Source of the DNA: JBKBXU01 sp046313675
Lineage (GTDB): Bacteria; Bacteroidota; Bacteroidia; Cytophagales; Cytophagaceae
DNA length: 22,619 nucleotides
Assembly (NCBI GenBank): GCA_046313675.1
Contig: JBKBXU010000030.1
Location: 1 to 22,619, forward strand
Reading direction: 5' to 3'
The translations under genes were made by a program, and so were the position numbers. The notes under the pieces are model-generated. The model was given only the letters and a program-made list of their open reading frames with translations, searched no databases and was not told the origin of the DNA. Position 1 is the stretch's first letter, and the number at the start of each line of letters is the position of its first letter. This document shows positions 1 to 6,847 of this stretch, piece by piece.

Positions 1-771
1 GTCATACATTCCTGTCCATATATCTCCTTCTTTCCGAATGTTCATCCATACGCCTTTAGGACTTTCCATGACCAGGTAGTTAAAATACCGTTCCTTGCGG
101 GGCTTTGCTTTGCTCTTAAAAGGTATTTGCTTTTGTTTTTTATGGGTAAAGGCAAAGCAGAGGTGCGTGATAGGGCAGGAATCGCATTTTGGTAGTGCGG
201 GAGTGCAATGGAGGGCGCCAAATTCCATAATGGCCTGGTTAAACTCAGATGGGCATTCGTCAGGTATTATTTCTTCTGCATATTTTTTGACTTCACCCTG
301 TACTCCGGAAGTTCTTATATCTCCTTCAATGCCATAAACCCGGGAAAGCACTCTTATAACATTGCCATCTACTACGGGTACCTTTTCATTATAAGCAAAA
401 GAAGCTATAGCTGCTGCTGTATAAGAACCCACACCTTTAAGTTTCAACAAGTCTTTGTAAGAGCCCGGGAATTTTCCGTTTAGATTTTGTGTTAATGATT
501 TTGCTGTGGAGAGCATGTTCCTTGCCCGACTGTAATAACCTAATCCTTGCCATAAATGGAGCACTTCTTTTTCATCTGCTTTGGCGAGAGAATTTAGGTT
601 TGGATAGGCTTCGATGAAGCGAAGATAATAAGGCAGTCCCTGTGCAACGCGGGTCTGTTGAAGTAATATTTCGGATAACCAAATATGGTAAGGATCACTT
701 TCTTCGCGCCAAGGTAAAGGCCTTTTGTTTGATTTATACCAAGTTAGGAGTAAAAGTGATAATTGATGCAT
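1..771 (-). CDS. mutY: A/G-specific adenine glycosylase MutY (3' end outside window)
   Basis: This enzyme removes adenine mispaired with 8-oxoguanine or guanine in base excision repair. I translated the minus strand from the ATG at 771; 257 codons lie in the window and the frame runs off the left edge, so the C-terminal NUDIX-like 8-oxoG recognition domain is only begun. The catalytic glutamate lies in WLSEILLQQTRV (E34). The helix-hairpin-helix is LLKLKGVGSYTAAAIASFAY, followed by the catalytic aspartate in VVDGNV (D135). Four cysteines at 189, 196, 199 and 205 have the C-x6-C-x2-C-x5-C spacing of the [4Fe-4S] cluster. The protein starts MHQLSLLLLTWY, a normal MutY N-terminus. It is transcribed away from the HU-like gene. 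The family call is essentially certain. Confidence 0.96.
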   Translation of the reverse strand, partial: MHQLSLLLLTWYKSNKRPLPWREESDPYHIWLSEILLQQTRVAQGLPYYLRFIEAYPNLNSLAKADEKEVLHLWQGLGYYSRARNMLSTAKSLTQNLNGKFPGSYKDLLKLKGVGSYTAAAIASFAYNEKVPVVDGNVIRVLSRVYGIEGDIRTSGVQGEVKKYAEEIIPDECPSEFNQAIMEFGALHCTPALPKCDSCPITHLCFAFTHKKQKQIPFKSKAKPRKERYFNYLVMESPKGVWMNIRKEGDIWTGMYD

Positions 772-920
772 CTTGTAAAGAGGTGAAAATGAACTGTAAT
801 ATTTCAAATAAATTAAACTACCAAAAGGAATCTTTTATTAAAATAATTGCTTTTAAAATTAGATTAAGAAGACTAAATTTGTGTCTCTTAGTAAAATAAC
901 TTTTCACAAGAGGGGTTTTA

Positions 921-928
921 TATATTTG
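921..928 (+). promoter_or_regulatory. Candidate -7 promoter element for the HU-like gene
   Basis: TATATTTG matches the Bacteroidota -7 consensus TAnnTTTG and lies 23 bases before the GTG start of the HU-like gene. I could not find a good -33 TTG at the usual 19-20 base spacing, so the call rests on the -7 element and its position. Confidence 0.45.
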
Positions 929-951
929 TAACAATTTAAATTATTAAAAAA

Positions 952-1254
952 GTGACAAAAGCAGAAGTAATCTCACAAATTTCAGAAAAGACTGGTGTCG
1001 ACAAGTCTGATGTTACAACAACTGTAGAAGCATTCTTCTCAGTTATTAAAGATTCAATGGCAGAGGGTGAAAACATTTATGTCAGAGGATTTGGTAGCTT
1101 TGTAAATAAAAAAAGAGCTCGTAAAGTTGCAAGGAATATTTCTAAAAACACAGCCATCATTATTGATGAGCATTTTATTCCCAGCTTTAAGCCTTCAAAG
1201 ACTTTCGTAGAGAAAATCAAGACCAGCAAAAAGGTACAAGGCAAGAAGAAGTAA
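952..1254 (+). CDS. HU/IHF family DNA-binding protein
   Basis: This is a 100-residue nucleoid protein of the HU/IHF fold, which bends DNA as a dimer. The N-terminal helices (TKAEVISQISEKTGVDKSDV) are followed by the family signature GFGSF near residue 48. The beta-arm is unlike E. coli HU: it reads ARNISKNTAIIIDEHFIPSF in place of the RNPRTGE-type arm, a form typical of Bacteroidota IHF/HU proteins. A lysine-rich tail follows. The start is GTG; there is no in-frame ATG upstream, and the second residues TKAE match the usual start of the family. It begins 180 bases from the divergent mutY and is followed after 37 bases by the TPR gene, so it probably heads a small operon. Confidence 0.93.
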   Translation: MTKAEVISQISEKTGVDKSDVTTTVEAFFSVIKDSMAEGENIYVRGFGSFVNKKRARKVARNISKNTAIIIDEHFIPSFKPSKTFVEKIKTSKKVQGKKK

Positions 1255-1291
1255 TTAGATTTATTAATTAAACCGGAAAAGATTTTAATAC

Positions 1292-2098
1292 ATGCTAAAA
1301 TCACAGATAGTTATTGTCATAATCTCTGCGATAGCAGTTTTTGGTCTTTTCCGGTTACCTAAAGTAATTGTTTCTTCAGAGGAGACTCCTTCAACTAAGG
1401 AAACACCTATGGCAGATTCTCATCAGGAAGATATGCCCCATAAAGCAATTTTATCAGAAGAGGAGCGTCAAAAGGCAATTTCTTTAACAGAACAATACAA
1501 TAATTTTTCTGATAAAGAAAAAAAGTATATCTTTGCAGACTCTTTAGCTCGCTTCTACATGAAGAACTTCATGTTTGACAGCTCAGCAAAGTATTACGAA
1601 CGTGCTTCTGAGTTAAAACCGGGCAAAGAAAACTTTGTAGCTGCAGGACAGGCATATTACGATGCCTTCACCTTAAGTCAGAACAGGGAAATGAACAAAA
1701 AGGCTGCGTCTATGTTTGAAAAAGCATTGGCCGTAGATCCTAAAGACAATGAGGTTAAAGCTAATTATGCCTTGACCTTTGTTACTACGGAAACTCCTAT
1801 GAAAGGCATTAATCTTTTAAGGGAGATTCTTGAAGAAGATCCGGCTCATGAGACGGCTCTTTATAATATGGGTTTGTTAGCTATTCAAAGCGGTCAGCAT
1901 GAAAAAGCGATTGAGCGTTTTGGACAGATAGTTAAAAATAATCCCGTTCACCCGAATGCACATTTCTATATCGGGATGTGTTATGCAAATTTGGGGAACA
2001 AAACAAAAGCTCTGGAACACCTTGAAAAAGCAAAAGGGAATAATCAGGATCCTGCTTTTTTAGCAACCATTGAGCAATTTGCAAAAGACCTTAAATAA
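1292..2098 (+). CDS. Membrane-anchored tetratricopeptide repeat protein
   Basis: This 268-residue protein starts with a hydrophobic segment (residues 5-20) with one lysine before it, a likely signal anchor that places the rest in the periplasm. A polar linker (about 28-60) follows, then four to five TPR units between about 77 and 254, for example ALYNMGLLAIQSGQHEKAIE and AHFYIGMCYANLGNKTKALE. TPRs bind other proteins; no catalytic motif is visible, so it is likely a scaffold or assembly factor of unknown partner. It lies 37 bases after the HU-like gene and 43 bases before the 29-residue basic protein, which suggests co-transcription. The exact biological role cannot be read from the sequence. 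Confidence 0.85.
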   Translation: MLKSQIVIVIISAIAVFGLFRLPKVIVSSEETPSTKETPMADSHQEDMPHKAILSEEERQKAISLTEQYNNFSDKEKKYIFADSLARFYMKNFMFDSSAKYYERASELKPGKENFVAAGQAYYDAFTLSQNREMNKKAASMFEKALAVDPKDNEVKANYALTFVTTETPMKGINLLREILEEDPAHETALYNMGLLAIQSGQHEKAIERFGQIVKNNPVHPNAHFYIGMCYANLGNKTKALEHLEKAKGNNQDPAFLATIEQFAKDLK

Positions 2099-2141
2099 AA
2101 TTAAAAATATAGTTTAGTAAAAACTTAAAAAATTAATAGTT

Positions 2142-2231
2142 ATGCCTTGCGGAAAGAAAAGAAAAAGACATAAGATCGCTACTCACAAAAGAAAGAAACG
2201 CCTTAGAAAGAACAGACATAAGAAAAAGTAG
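2142..2231 (+). CDS. 29-residue AURKAIP1/COX24-like basic protein, probable ribosome-associated peptide
   Basis: The ATG at 2142 opens a 29-codon frame beginning MPCGKKRKRHKIATHKRKKR and ending in RNRHKKK before TAG. Well over half of the residues are Lys, Arg or His. Very similar short proteins with an MPCGKKRKRHK start occur across Bacteroidota and are annotated as AURKAIP1/COX24 domain proteins, related to the C-terminal part of mitochondrial ribosomal protein mS38. From that relationship I infer a small-subunit ribosome-associated role, probably binding rRNA; this is not proven by the sequence. It is the last gene of the HU-TPR cluster and its TAG stop leads directly into a hairpin terminator. 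Gene callers with a length cutoff will miss it. Confidence 0.88.
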   Translation: MPCGKKRKRHKIATHKRKKRLRKNRHKKK

Positions 2232-2253
2232 TCCTCTTTTAAGGACTTTTTTT
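2231..2253 (+). terminator. Intrinsic terminator after the 29-residue basic protein
   Basis: GTCCT and AGGAC form a 5-bp stem around a six-base loop (2231-2246), directly followed by seven T residues. The stem begins on the last base of the TAG stop codon. It separates the HU-TPR-basic protein cluster from the RNase E/G gene. Confidence 0.75.
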
Positions 2254-2268
2254 GAATTTTTATTATAG

Positions 2269-2284
2269 GCCTGCTTCGTCAGGC
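2269..2284. repeat. Small inverted repeat between terminator and rng promoter
   Basis: GCCTG and CAGGC flank the loop CTTCGT, a 5-bp GC-rich stem just after the T-rich terminator tail and just before the rng promoter. It could be a second, back-up terminator hairpin, although only TTATT rather than a T tract follows. Confidence 0.4.
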
Positions 2285-2287
2285 TTA

Positions 2288-2317
2288 TTGTATTCTTTCG
2301 TATTTAACATATTTTTG
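2288..2317 (+). promoter_or_regulatory. Bacteroidota-type promoter of the RNase E/G gene
   Basis: TTG at 2288-2290 is separated by exactly 19 bases from TATTTTTG at 2310-2317, matching the -33 TTG / -7 TAnnTTTG consensus of the Bacteroidota housekeeping sigma factor. Transcription would start about 2324, giving a leader of about 16 bases before the TTG start codon at 2340. Confidence 0.65.
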
Positions 2318-2339
2318 ATCTTACAACCAAGAAGAAGGA

Positions 2340-3893
2340 TTGAGTAACGAATTATTTATAAATTCTACTCAAAAAGGCAATCGTATAGCCTTAATGAAAG
2401 ACAAGCGGTTAGTTGAATGTCATTATGAAGATTATGGCGACAAATTTACCGTTGGTGACATTTATTTAGGAACCGTTAAAAAACTGGTTCCGGGTTTAAA
2501 TGCCGCATTCATTGATATAGGTTATGAAAAAGACGCCTTTTTGCATTACCTGGATCTCGGGCCACAGATACGCTCTTTAAATAAGTACACTAAACATGTA
2601 CTGAATAATCCCAAGAACACCAATAAGATCTCCAAAATGAAACTGGAGGGAGATATTGATAAGAACGGGAAAATAAGTCAGGTTTTAACCAGAAATCAAC
2701 AAATACTGGTTCAAATTGCAAAAGAGCCTATATCAAGCAAAGGGCCGAGGTTATCCTGTGAGTTATCTCTCGCAGGAAGGTATATTGTATTGGTACCATT
2801 TACCAATGCTATTTCTGTTTCCAAAAAGATTGTTAGTAAGGAAGAACGACAGCGTCTCATTCGTTTACTTACTTCTATTAAGCCCGATAATTTTGGTATT
2901 ATCATTCGTACAGTAGCGGAAGGTAAAGACGTTGCAGAACTCGACAGAGATCTTAGAAATCTATTGAATTCATGGGAAAGTGGTGTAGAAGCTTTAAAAT
3001 CAGCAAAACCTCGAGATAAGGTGATTGGTGAGATGAATAGGGCTTCTTCAATGCTTCGTGATATGCTCAATGAGTCCTTTGATTGCATTACCGTTGACAG
3101 CAAGGAATCCTACGAAGAAATTAAAACCTTTATAAAAAACATTGCTCCTGATAAAGAGAAAATAGTAAAACATTATCATGGTAAGGTTAAGCTTTTTGAA
3201 AGTCTGGGTATTGAGAAACAGTTAAAGACCTTATTCGGGAAATCTGTTAGCATGCCTGGTGGTGGCTATATCATCATTGAGCACACAGAAGCCCTTCATG
3301 TTATTGATGTTAACAGCGGGAATAAGTCCAGCCAGGAATCTAATCAGGAACAAACTGCCGTATCTGTAAATATTGAAGCAGCCAAAGAGATAGCCCGTCA
3401 GCTTAGGCTTCGTGATATGGGAGGAATCATAGTAATAGACTTCATTGATATGAAAAAAGCCGAAAATAAACGGCTTGTCTATGAAAAGATGCAGGAAGAA
3501 ATGAAGGACGAGCGGTCAAAGTATGTAATTCTGCCGATTACAAAATTTGGTTTGATGCAGATTACCCGCCAGCGGGTGCGTCCGGAAATGAACATTATTA
3601 CCATGGAAACCTGCCCTACATGTCAGGGAACAGGAAAGATTACGGCAAGTATTTTAGTTTCCGATCAGATTGAGCACAATATTGACCATTTGATCAAGAA
3701 ACAAAATGAGAATAAAATTCTTTTGATTCTACACCCATACCTTTATGCGTATTTTACCTCAGGATTAATATCCAGGAGATTGAAATGGCTTTTCAAGTAT
3801 AAAAAATGGGTAAGTCTTGAGAAAGACACCTCATTAGGAATCACAAACTTTAAATTTATTAATGAGCAGGGAGAAGAAATTGAGATCGTTTGA
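2340..3893 (+). CDS. rng: Ribonuclease E/G family endoribonuclease
   Basis: A 517-residue single-strand endoribonuclease that processes rRNA and decays mRNA. An S1 RNA-binding domain is visible at about residues 38-135 (DIYLGTVKKLVPGLNAAFID, then KDAFLHYLDL). The two metal-binding aspartates are D323 in VIDVNSGN and D367 in VIDFIDM, spaced as in E. coli RNase E (D303/D346). The zinc-link motif CPTCQGTGKI has cysteines 425 and 428. The short length, without the disordered scaffold tail, fits RNase G or the Bacteroidota RNase E/G form. The start is TTG; MSNELFIN is the expected N-terminus and no upstream ATG fits, and a good promoter lies just before it. It converges on the beta-barrel gene with a two-base gap. 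Confidence 0.93.
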   Translation: MSNELFINSTQKGNRIALMKDKRLVECHYEDYGDKFTVGDIYLGTVKKLVPGLNAAFIDIGYEKDAFLHYLDLGPQIRSLNKYTKHVLNNPKNTNKISKMKLEGDIDKNGKISQVLTRNQQILVQIAKEPISSKGPRLSCELSLAGRYIVLVPFTNAISVSKKIVSKEERQRLIRLLTSIKPDNFGIIIRTVAEGKDVAELDRDLRNLLNSWESGVEALKSAKPRDKVIGEMNRASSMLRDMLNESFDCITVDSKESYEEIKTFIKNIAPDKEKIVKHYHGKVKLFESLGIEKQLKTLFGKSVSMPGGGYIIIEHTEALHVIDVNSGNKSSQESNQEQTAVSVNIEAAKEIARQLRLRDMGGIIVIDFIDMKKAENKRLVYEKMQEEMKDERSKYVILPITKFGLMQITRQRVRPEMNIITMETCPTCQGTGKITASILVSDQIEHNIDHLIKKQNENKILLILHPYLYAYFTSGLISRRLKWLFKYKKWVSLEKDTSLGITNFKFINEQGEEIEIV

Positions 3894-3899
3894 TCTCAA
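3880..3899. terminator. Hairpin over the stop codons of two convergent genes
   Basis: TTGAGATC (3880-3887) and GATCTCAA (3892-3899) form a perfect 8-bp stem with a GTTT loop. It covers the TGA of the RNase gene (3891-3893) and the stop of the opposite-strand beta-barrel gene (3896-3898). There is no real T tract on either side, so if it terminates it does so weakly; it may instead stabilise 3' ends. Confidence 0.5.
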
Positions 3900-4573
3900 A
3901 ATCTTATTCCTACATCTATTGATAATAAATCATTATTTAATCTGTAATTAGGCTCCACCATTTGTTGTTGTGGATTCACAAGAACATCTGTACGTGATAT
4001 TGAATTTAACAATCCTCTCATATAAGAAGCTCCTAAAAGCAAGGCAGTATTAGATCCCAACTGGATCTGGATTCCTGAACCAAATATAACAGACGAGTCA
4101 AACCTTCTGAAACGGTCAATGTAGTTGGATTGAAGAACAACAGCTTTTTCTGCAAGCTTAATATCTAATGTCCCTCCCAGTTGGAAGTATAGCTTGGTAT
4201 TTGTGGCAATTTCGTTTGTAAACAATCGCATGGTTACCGGAATCTGCAAATACTGTAAGTTGTAAACTTCTTCAACTAAGGGTTGAGTAAAGGTTCCGAA
4301 AGATTGATCAATTCTTAACCCGGCTCTTCTTGATGAATACCAGATTCCTGTAACTAACGAATAGTTGTCACCAAAGAAATAACTTATCTCCGGGCCTGCA
4401 AAAAACCTAACACCTACACCTCGGGCTTTGATGGTAAGGTCATCCGTTGGTTCTCTGTCTATTGCACGACTAATCGCTAATCCTGGAGAAAATCGCAAGC
4501 CAAGTCTTACCTGAGAAAATCCTTCAAATGCAAATAAAAGGCAACAAAAGTATACGAAAAGAAACTTTTTCAT
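3896..4573 (-). CDS. Outer-membrane beta-barrel protein, PorT-like fold
   Basis: This 225-residue protein has a Sec signal peptide (MKKFLFVYFCCLLFAFEGFS, cut before Gln21) and then alternating polar and hydrophobic strands, for example VRLGLRFSPGLAIS, YLQIPVTMRLFTN, IFGSGIQIQLG and TALLLGASYMRG. It ends LSIDVGIRF with a C-terminal phenylalanine, as outer-membrane barrels do. The size and the strand-rich pattern fit the Bacteroidota 'outer membrane beta-barrel protein' family that includes PorT of the type IX secretion system, but I cannot claim it is PorT itself. It diverges from gldB across 48 bases. The ligand or function is unknown. Confidence 0.82.
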   Translation of the reverse strand: MKKFLFVYFCCLLFAFEGFSQVRLGLRFSPGLAISRAIDREPTDDLTIKARGVGVRFFAGPEISYFFGDNYSLVTGIWYSSRRAGLRIDQSFGTFTQPLVEEVYNLQYLQIPVTMRLFTNEIATNTKLYFQLGGTLDIKLAEKAVVLQSNYIDRFRRFDSSVIFGSGIQIQLGSNTALLLGASYMRGLLNSISRTDVLVNPQQQMVEPNYRLNNDLLSIDVGIRF

Positions 4574-4596
4574 GGTTATATTAATTTGTATATGAA

Positions 4597-4604
4597 TAAA
4601 TTTG
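4597..4604 (+). promoter_or_regulatory. Candidate -7 element for gldB
   Basis: TAAATTTG matches TAnnTTTG and ends 17 bases before the gldB start codon. The expected -33 position reads GTT rather than TTG, so the promoter is only partly supported. Confidence 0.4.
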
Positions 4605-4621
4605 CATAAATATAGAGAAAA

Positions 4622-5626
4622 ATGAAATATCTGGGATACTTTTTATGCGTAATCGTTCTGTTAAGTTCCTGCGAATTTAGCAAGAAAGATAAATCCATTG
4701 CAGAAGCAGAAGAAATTTCTGTTGACGTTAACATTAAAAGGCTTGAACATGAGTTCTTTAATGCTAAATCGCCGGAGGAAATCGGATCTCTTTTGCATAA
4801 GTATCCTTATATTGCCAAAGGATATTTTAAGCTTCAGGATTTTCAGAATATTGATGACGCATTTATAAAAGGAACCTATTCTCATTTTTCAAACAAAGAC
4901 CTTTTTGGTTTTTATCAATATACGGTTGATGAGTACGGGGATTTTTCCGATATCAAAAGCCAGCTGGAAAGATTGTTCCGATACATCAAGTTTTATTATC
5001 CGGATTATGTAATTCCTGAGATTAATACGATGGTTACGGGTTTTAGTTTTGATAAAGACATTTTTTTCTCAGATAAACACATTGTCGTTGGTATTGATTA
5101 TTTTCTGGGTGAAGATGCGCCATTTAGGCCGCAGTTTTATAACTACCTACTAGAAAGGTATAAAAAACCTTTTCTGGTACCGATGGTGTCCATGGGTATT
5201 TCGGAAAAATTTAATAATGCCGACTTAAATGATGAGACGCTTTTAGCCTATATGATTTATTATGGCAAAACACATTATTTTATGGAGCGTGTATTGCCTA
5301 ACCTGCCAGATTCTTTAAACATTATGTACACCGGGGAACAACTTAAAACTATAGAAGAAAACACGGATTTAATATGGGCGCATTTTGTCAATAACAAATT
5401 ACTTTTTGATTCTTCTCCAAGAGTAAGAGAAAAGTATGTAAATGAGGCACCAAAAATAAATGAAATCGGGGAAAAATGTCCGGGTCGTATAGGCCGTTGG
5501 TTAGGATGGCAGATTGTACGAAAGTATATGGAATCCAATCCGCAGGTAACCTTGCAAGAGTTGATGGCAGATACGGATGCTCAAAAGATATTCAAGCAAT
5601 CCAGGTATAAGCCAAAAAATAAATAA
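4622..5626 (+). CDS. gldB: Gliding motility lipoprotein GldB
   Basis: A 334-residue lipoprotein: residues 1-17 form a type II signal peptide with lipobox LLSSC, so Cys17 would be lipidated. The mature part begins with a charged linker and carries the conserved GldB pattern, including VDVNIKRLEHEFF near the start, HIVVGIDYFLGEDA in the middle and GRIGRWLGWQIVRKYMESNP near the end. In Flavobacterium johnsoniae, gldB is needed for gliding and for type IX secretion-linked surface adhesins; its molecular function is unsettled. In that species gldC follows gldB, but here the next gene is on the opposite strand. I am confident of the family. Whether this organism glides cannot be judged from this window alone. 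Confidence 0.9.
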   Translation: MKYLGYFLCVIVLLSSCEFSKKDKSIAEAEEISVDVNIKRLEHEFFNAKSPEEIGSLLHKYPYIAKGYFKLQDFQNIDDAFIKGTYSHFSNKDLFGFYQYTVDEYGDFSDIKSQLERLFRYIKFYYPDYVIPEINTMVTGFSFDKDIFFSDKHIVVGIDYFLGEDAPFRPQFYNYLLERYKKPFLVPMVSMGISEKFNNADLNDETLLAYMIYYGKTHYFMERVLPNLPDSLNIMYTGEQLKTIEENTDLIWAHFVNNKLLFDSSPRVREKYVNEAPKINEIGEKCPGRIGRWLGWQIVRKYMESNPQVTLQELMADTDAQKIFKQSRYKPKNK

Positions 5627-5650
5627 ATGCCCGATCTGATTGAGTATTAT

Positions 5651-6847
5651 TTATTCTGCTTGTTCTGAGAATAAATCAAGAAACTTTTCCCGTTGATGCG
5701 CCAGGGAAAAATGCTCTTTCCCCAATTTAGAAGCTGCTTCCATAGTTTGATGTCTTTTTTCACCGGAATCGACAAATGGTTGCAGCTTCTCAATAAACTC
5801 ATCCGGCTTAGCAGGGTTAAAATAGAACCCCGCCTCCTGTGATTCAATAAGCTCCTTAATCCATCCTTTATAATTCACTATACACATTTTTCCAGCCGCC
5901 AACGCATCAAAAAACTTATTCGGACTGGTGGTCTCCAACACTGGATGGGGTGCAAAGGAAATAAGTGATGCGTGACTTACATGTAGTAATTTCCTTATCT
6001 GATCTTTATTCAAAAAACCCATGTAACGGACATTGGGTAATTCTTGAAGGGAGTTTAAAAGAGCCTCTTTTTCTGACCCATCTCCTGCCATCAGGAATAG
6101 CACCTTTTCTTTATAATGATGATAACATGCCCGTATAATTGGTGGCAGTGAATTGAGGCCATTGGCTTTTCCCATCGCCCCTGTATAAGAGATTATGAAT
6201 GTATCTTTTAATTCTTCCGCCGAAGGTAGTTTGGGAAAGTTGGGAGTTTTATTTTCTGCCTCTCCAAAAAAATCAAGGTCTGCAAAATTTGGTATTAAAA
6301 CTACCTCTTTGTCGGAGCTGACCTTTTCAATAATACGCTCGTATATGCCTGGAGAAAGCGCAATGATTTTTTCAGCATTTCTATAGATTTTCTTTTCTAA
6401 AGCATAGAGGAGCTTTATCAGAATTGGGTTTTTGATAAAGCCCATTTGTATGGGTGCTTCCGGCCAAAGATCCCGGACCTCAAAAAAGTAAGGTATTTTC
6501 TTTCTGGATTTAAGAAGTAAAGCAACCATGCCTATAGTCAATGGTGTGGAGGTGGCATAACAAAGTTGCACACCTTTTAGTGACAGGGTTTTTCTGTATG
6601 CCAGGTAAAGAAATTTTATAAAAGAAATTATTCTGCTGCCGAAGCTTAAGCTGTTGCTATAAAATACAGGCAAGTAATGGACATGGATGCCTTCAATATT
6701 TTTATAGGACTCCTTATTTTGATTATAAGCGGTAATAACATGGACTTCCCTGCCTTCACTTACAAGTGCTTTGGCAAAGTGATATGAACGGATAGCCCCT
6801 CCTTCCTCCGGAGTCTTAAAATATTGATGAATGTAAGCTATTTTCAT
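5651..6847 (-). CDS. Family GT4 glycosyltransferase
   Basis: This 398-residue enzyme has the two-domain GT-B layout. The N-terminal acceptor domain begins MKIAYIHQYFKTPEEGGAIR, where the GG loop is typical of the family. The C-terminal nucleotide-sugar domain contains FIISYTGAMGKANGL, then FLMAGDGSEK, and SPNKFFDALAAGKMCIVNYK, the form of the donor-binding motif seen in WbuB/WcaI-like transferases. It probably adds a sugar to a surface polysaccharide or lipid-linked glycan in the cytoplasm; donor and acceptor cannot be read. Its ATG overlaps the stop of the asparagine synthase gene by four bases, so the two are translationally coupled. It converges on gldB with a 24-base gap. Confidence 0.9.
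   Translation of the reverse strand: MKIAYIHQYFKTPEEGGAIRSYHFAKALVSEGREVHVITAYNQNKESYKNIEGIHVHYLPVFYSNSLSFGSRIISFIKFLYLAYRKTLSLKGVQLCYATSTPLTIGMVALLLKSRKKIPYFFEVRDLWPEAPIQMGFIKNPILIKLLYALEKKIYRNAEKIIALSPGIYERIIEKVSSDKEVVLIPNFADLDFFGEAENKTPNFPKLPSAEELKDTFIISYTGAMGKANGLNSLPPIIRACYHHYKEKVLFLMAGDGSEKEALLNSLQELPNVRYMGFLNKDQIRKLLHVSHASLISFAPHPVLETTSPNKFFDALAAGKMCIVNYKGWIKELIESQEAGFYFNPAKPDEFIEKLQPFVDSGEKRHQTMEAASKLGKEHFSLAHQREKFLDLFSEQAE

Noticed and set aside
2711..3103. Long minus-strand open frame inside the RNase E/G gene
   Set aside because: It lies wholly within a gene with intact catalytic motifs and has no family features; it is an antisense shadow.
5618..5655. AATAAATAA / TTATTTATT inverted repeat over the stops of gldB and the glycosyltransferase
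   Set aside because: The arms contain only A and T and the loop is 20 bases, so the stem would be weak; probably chance.
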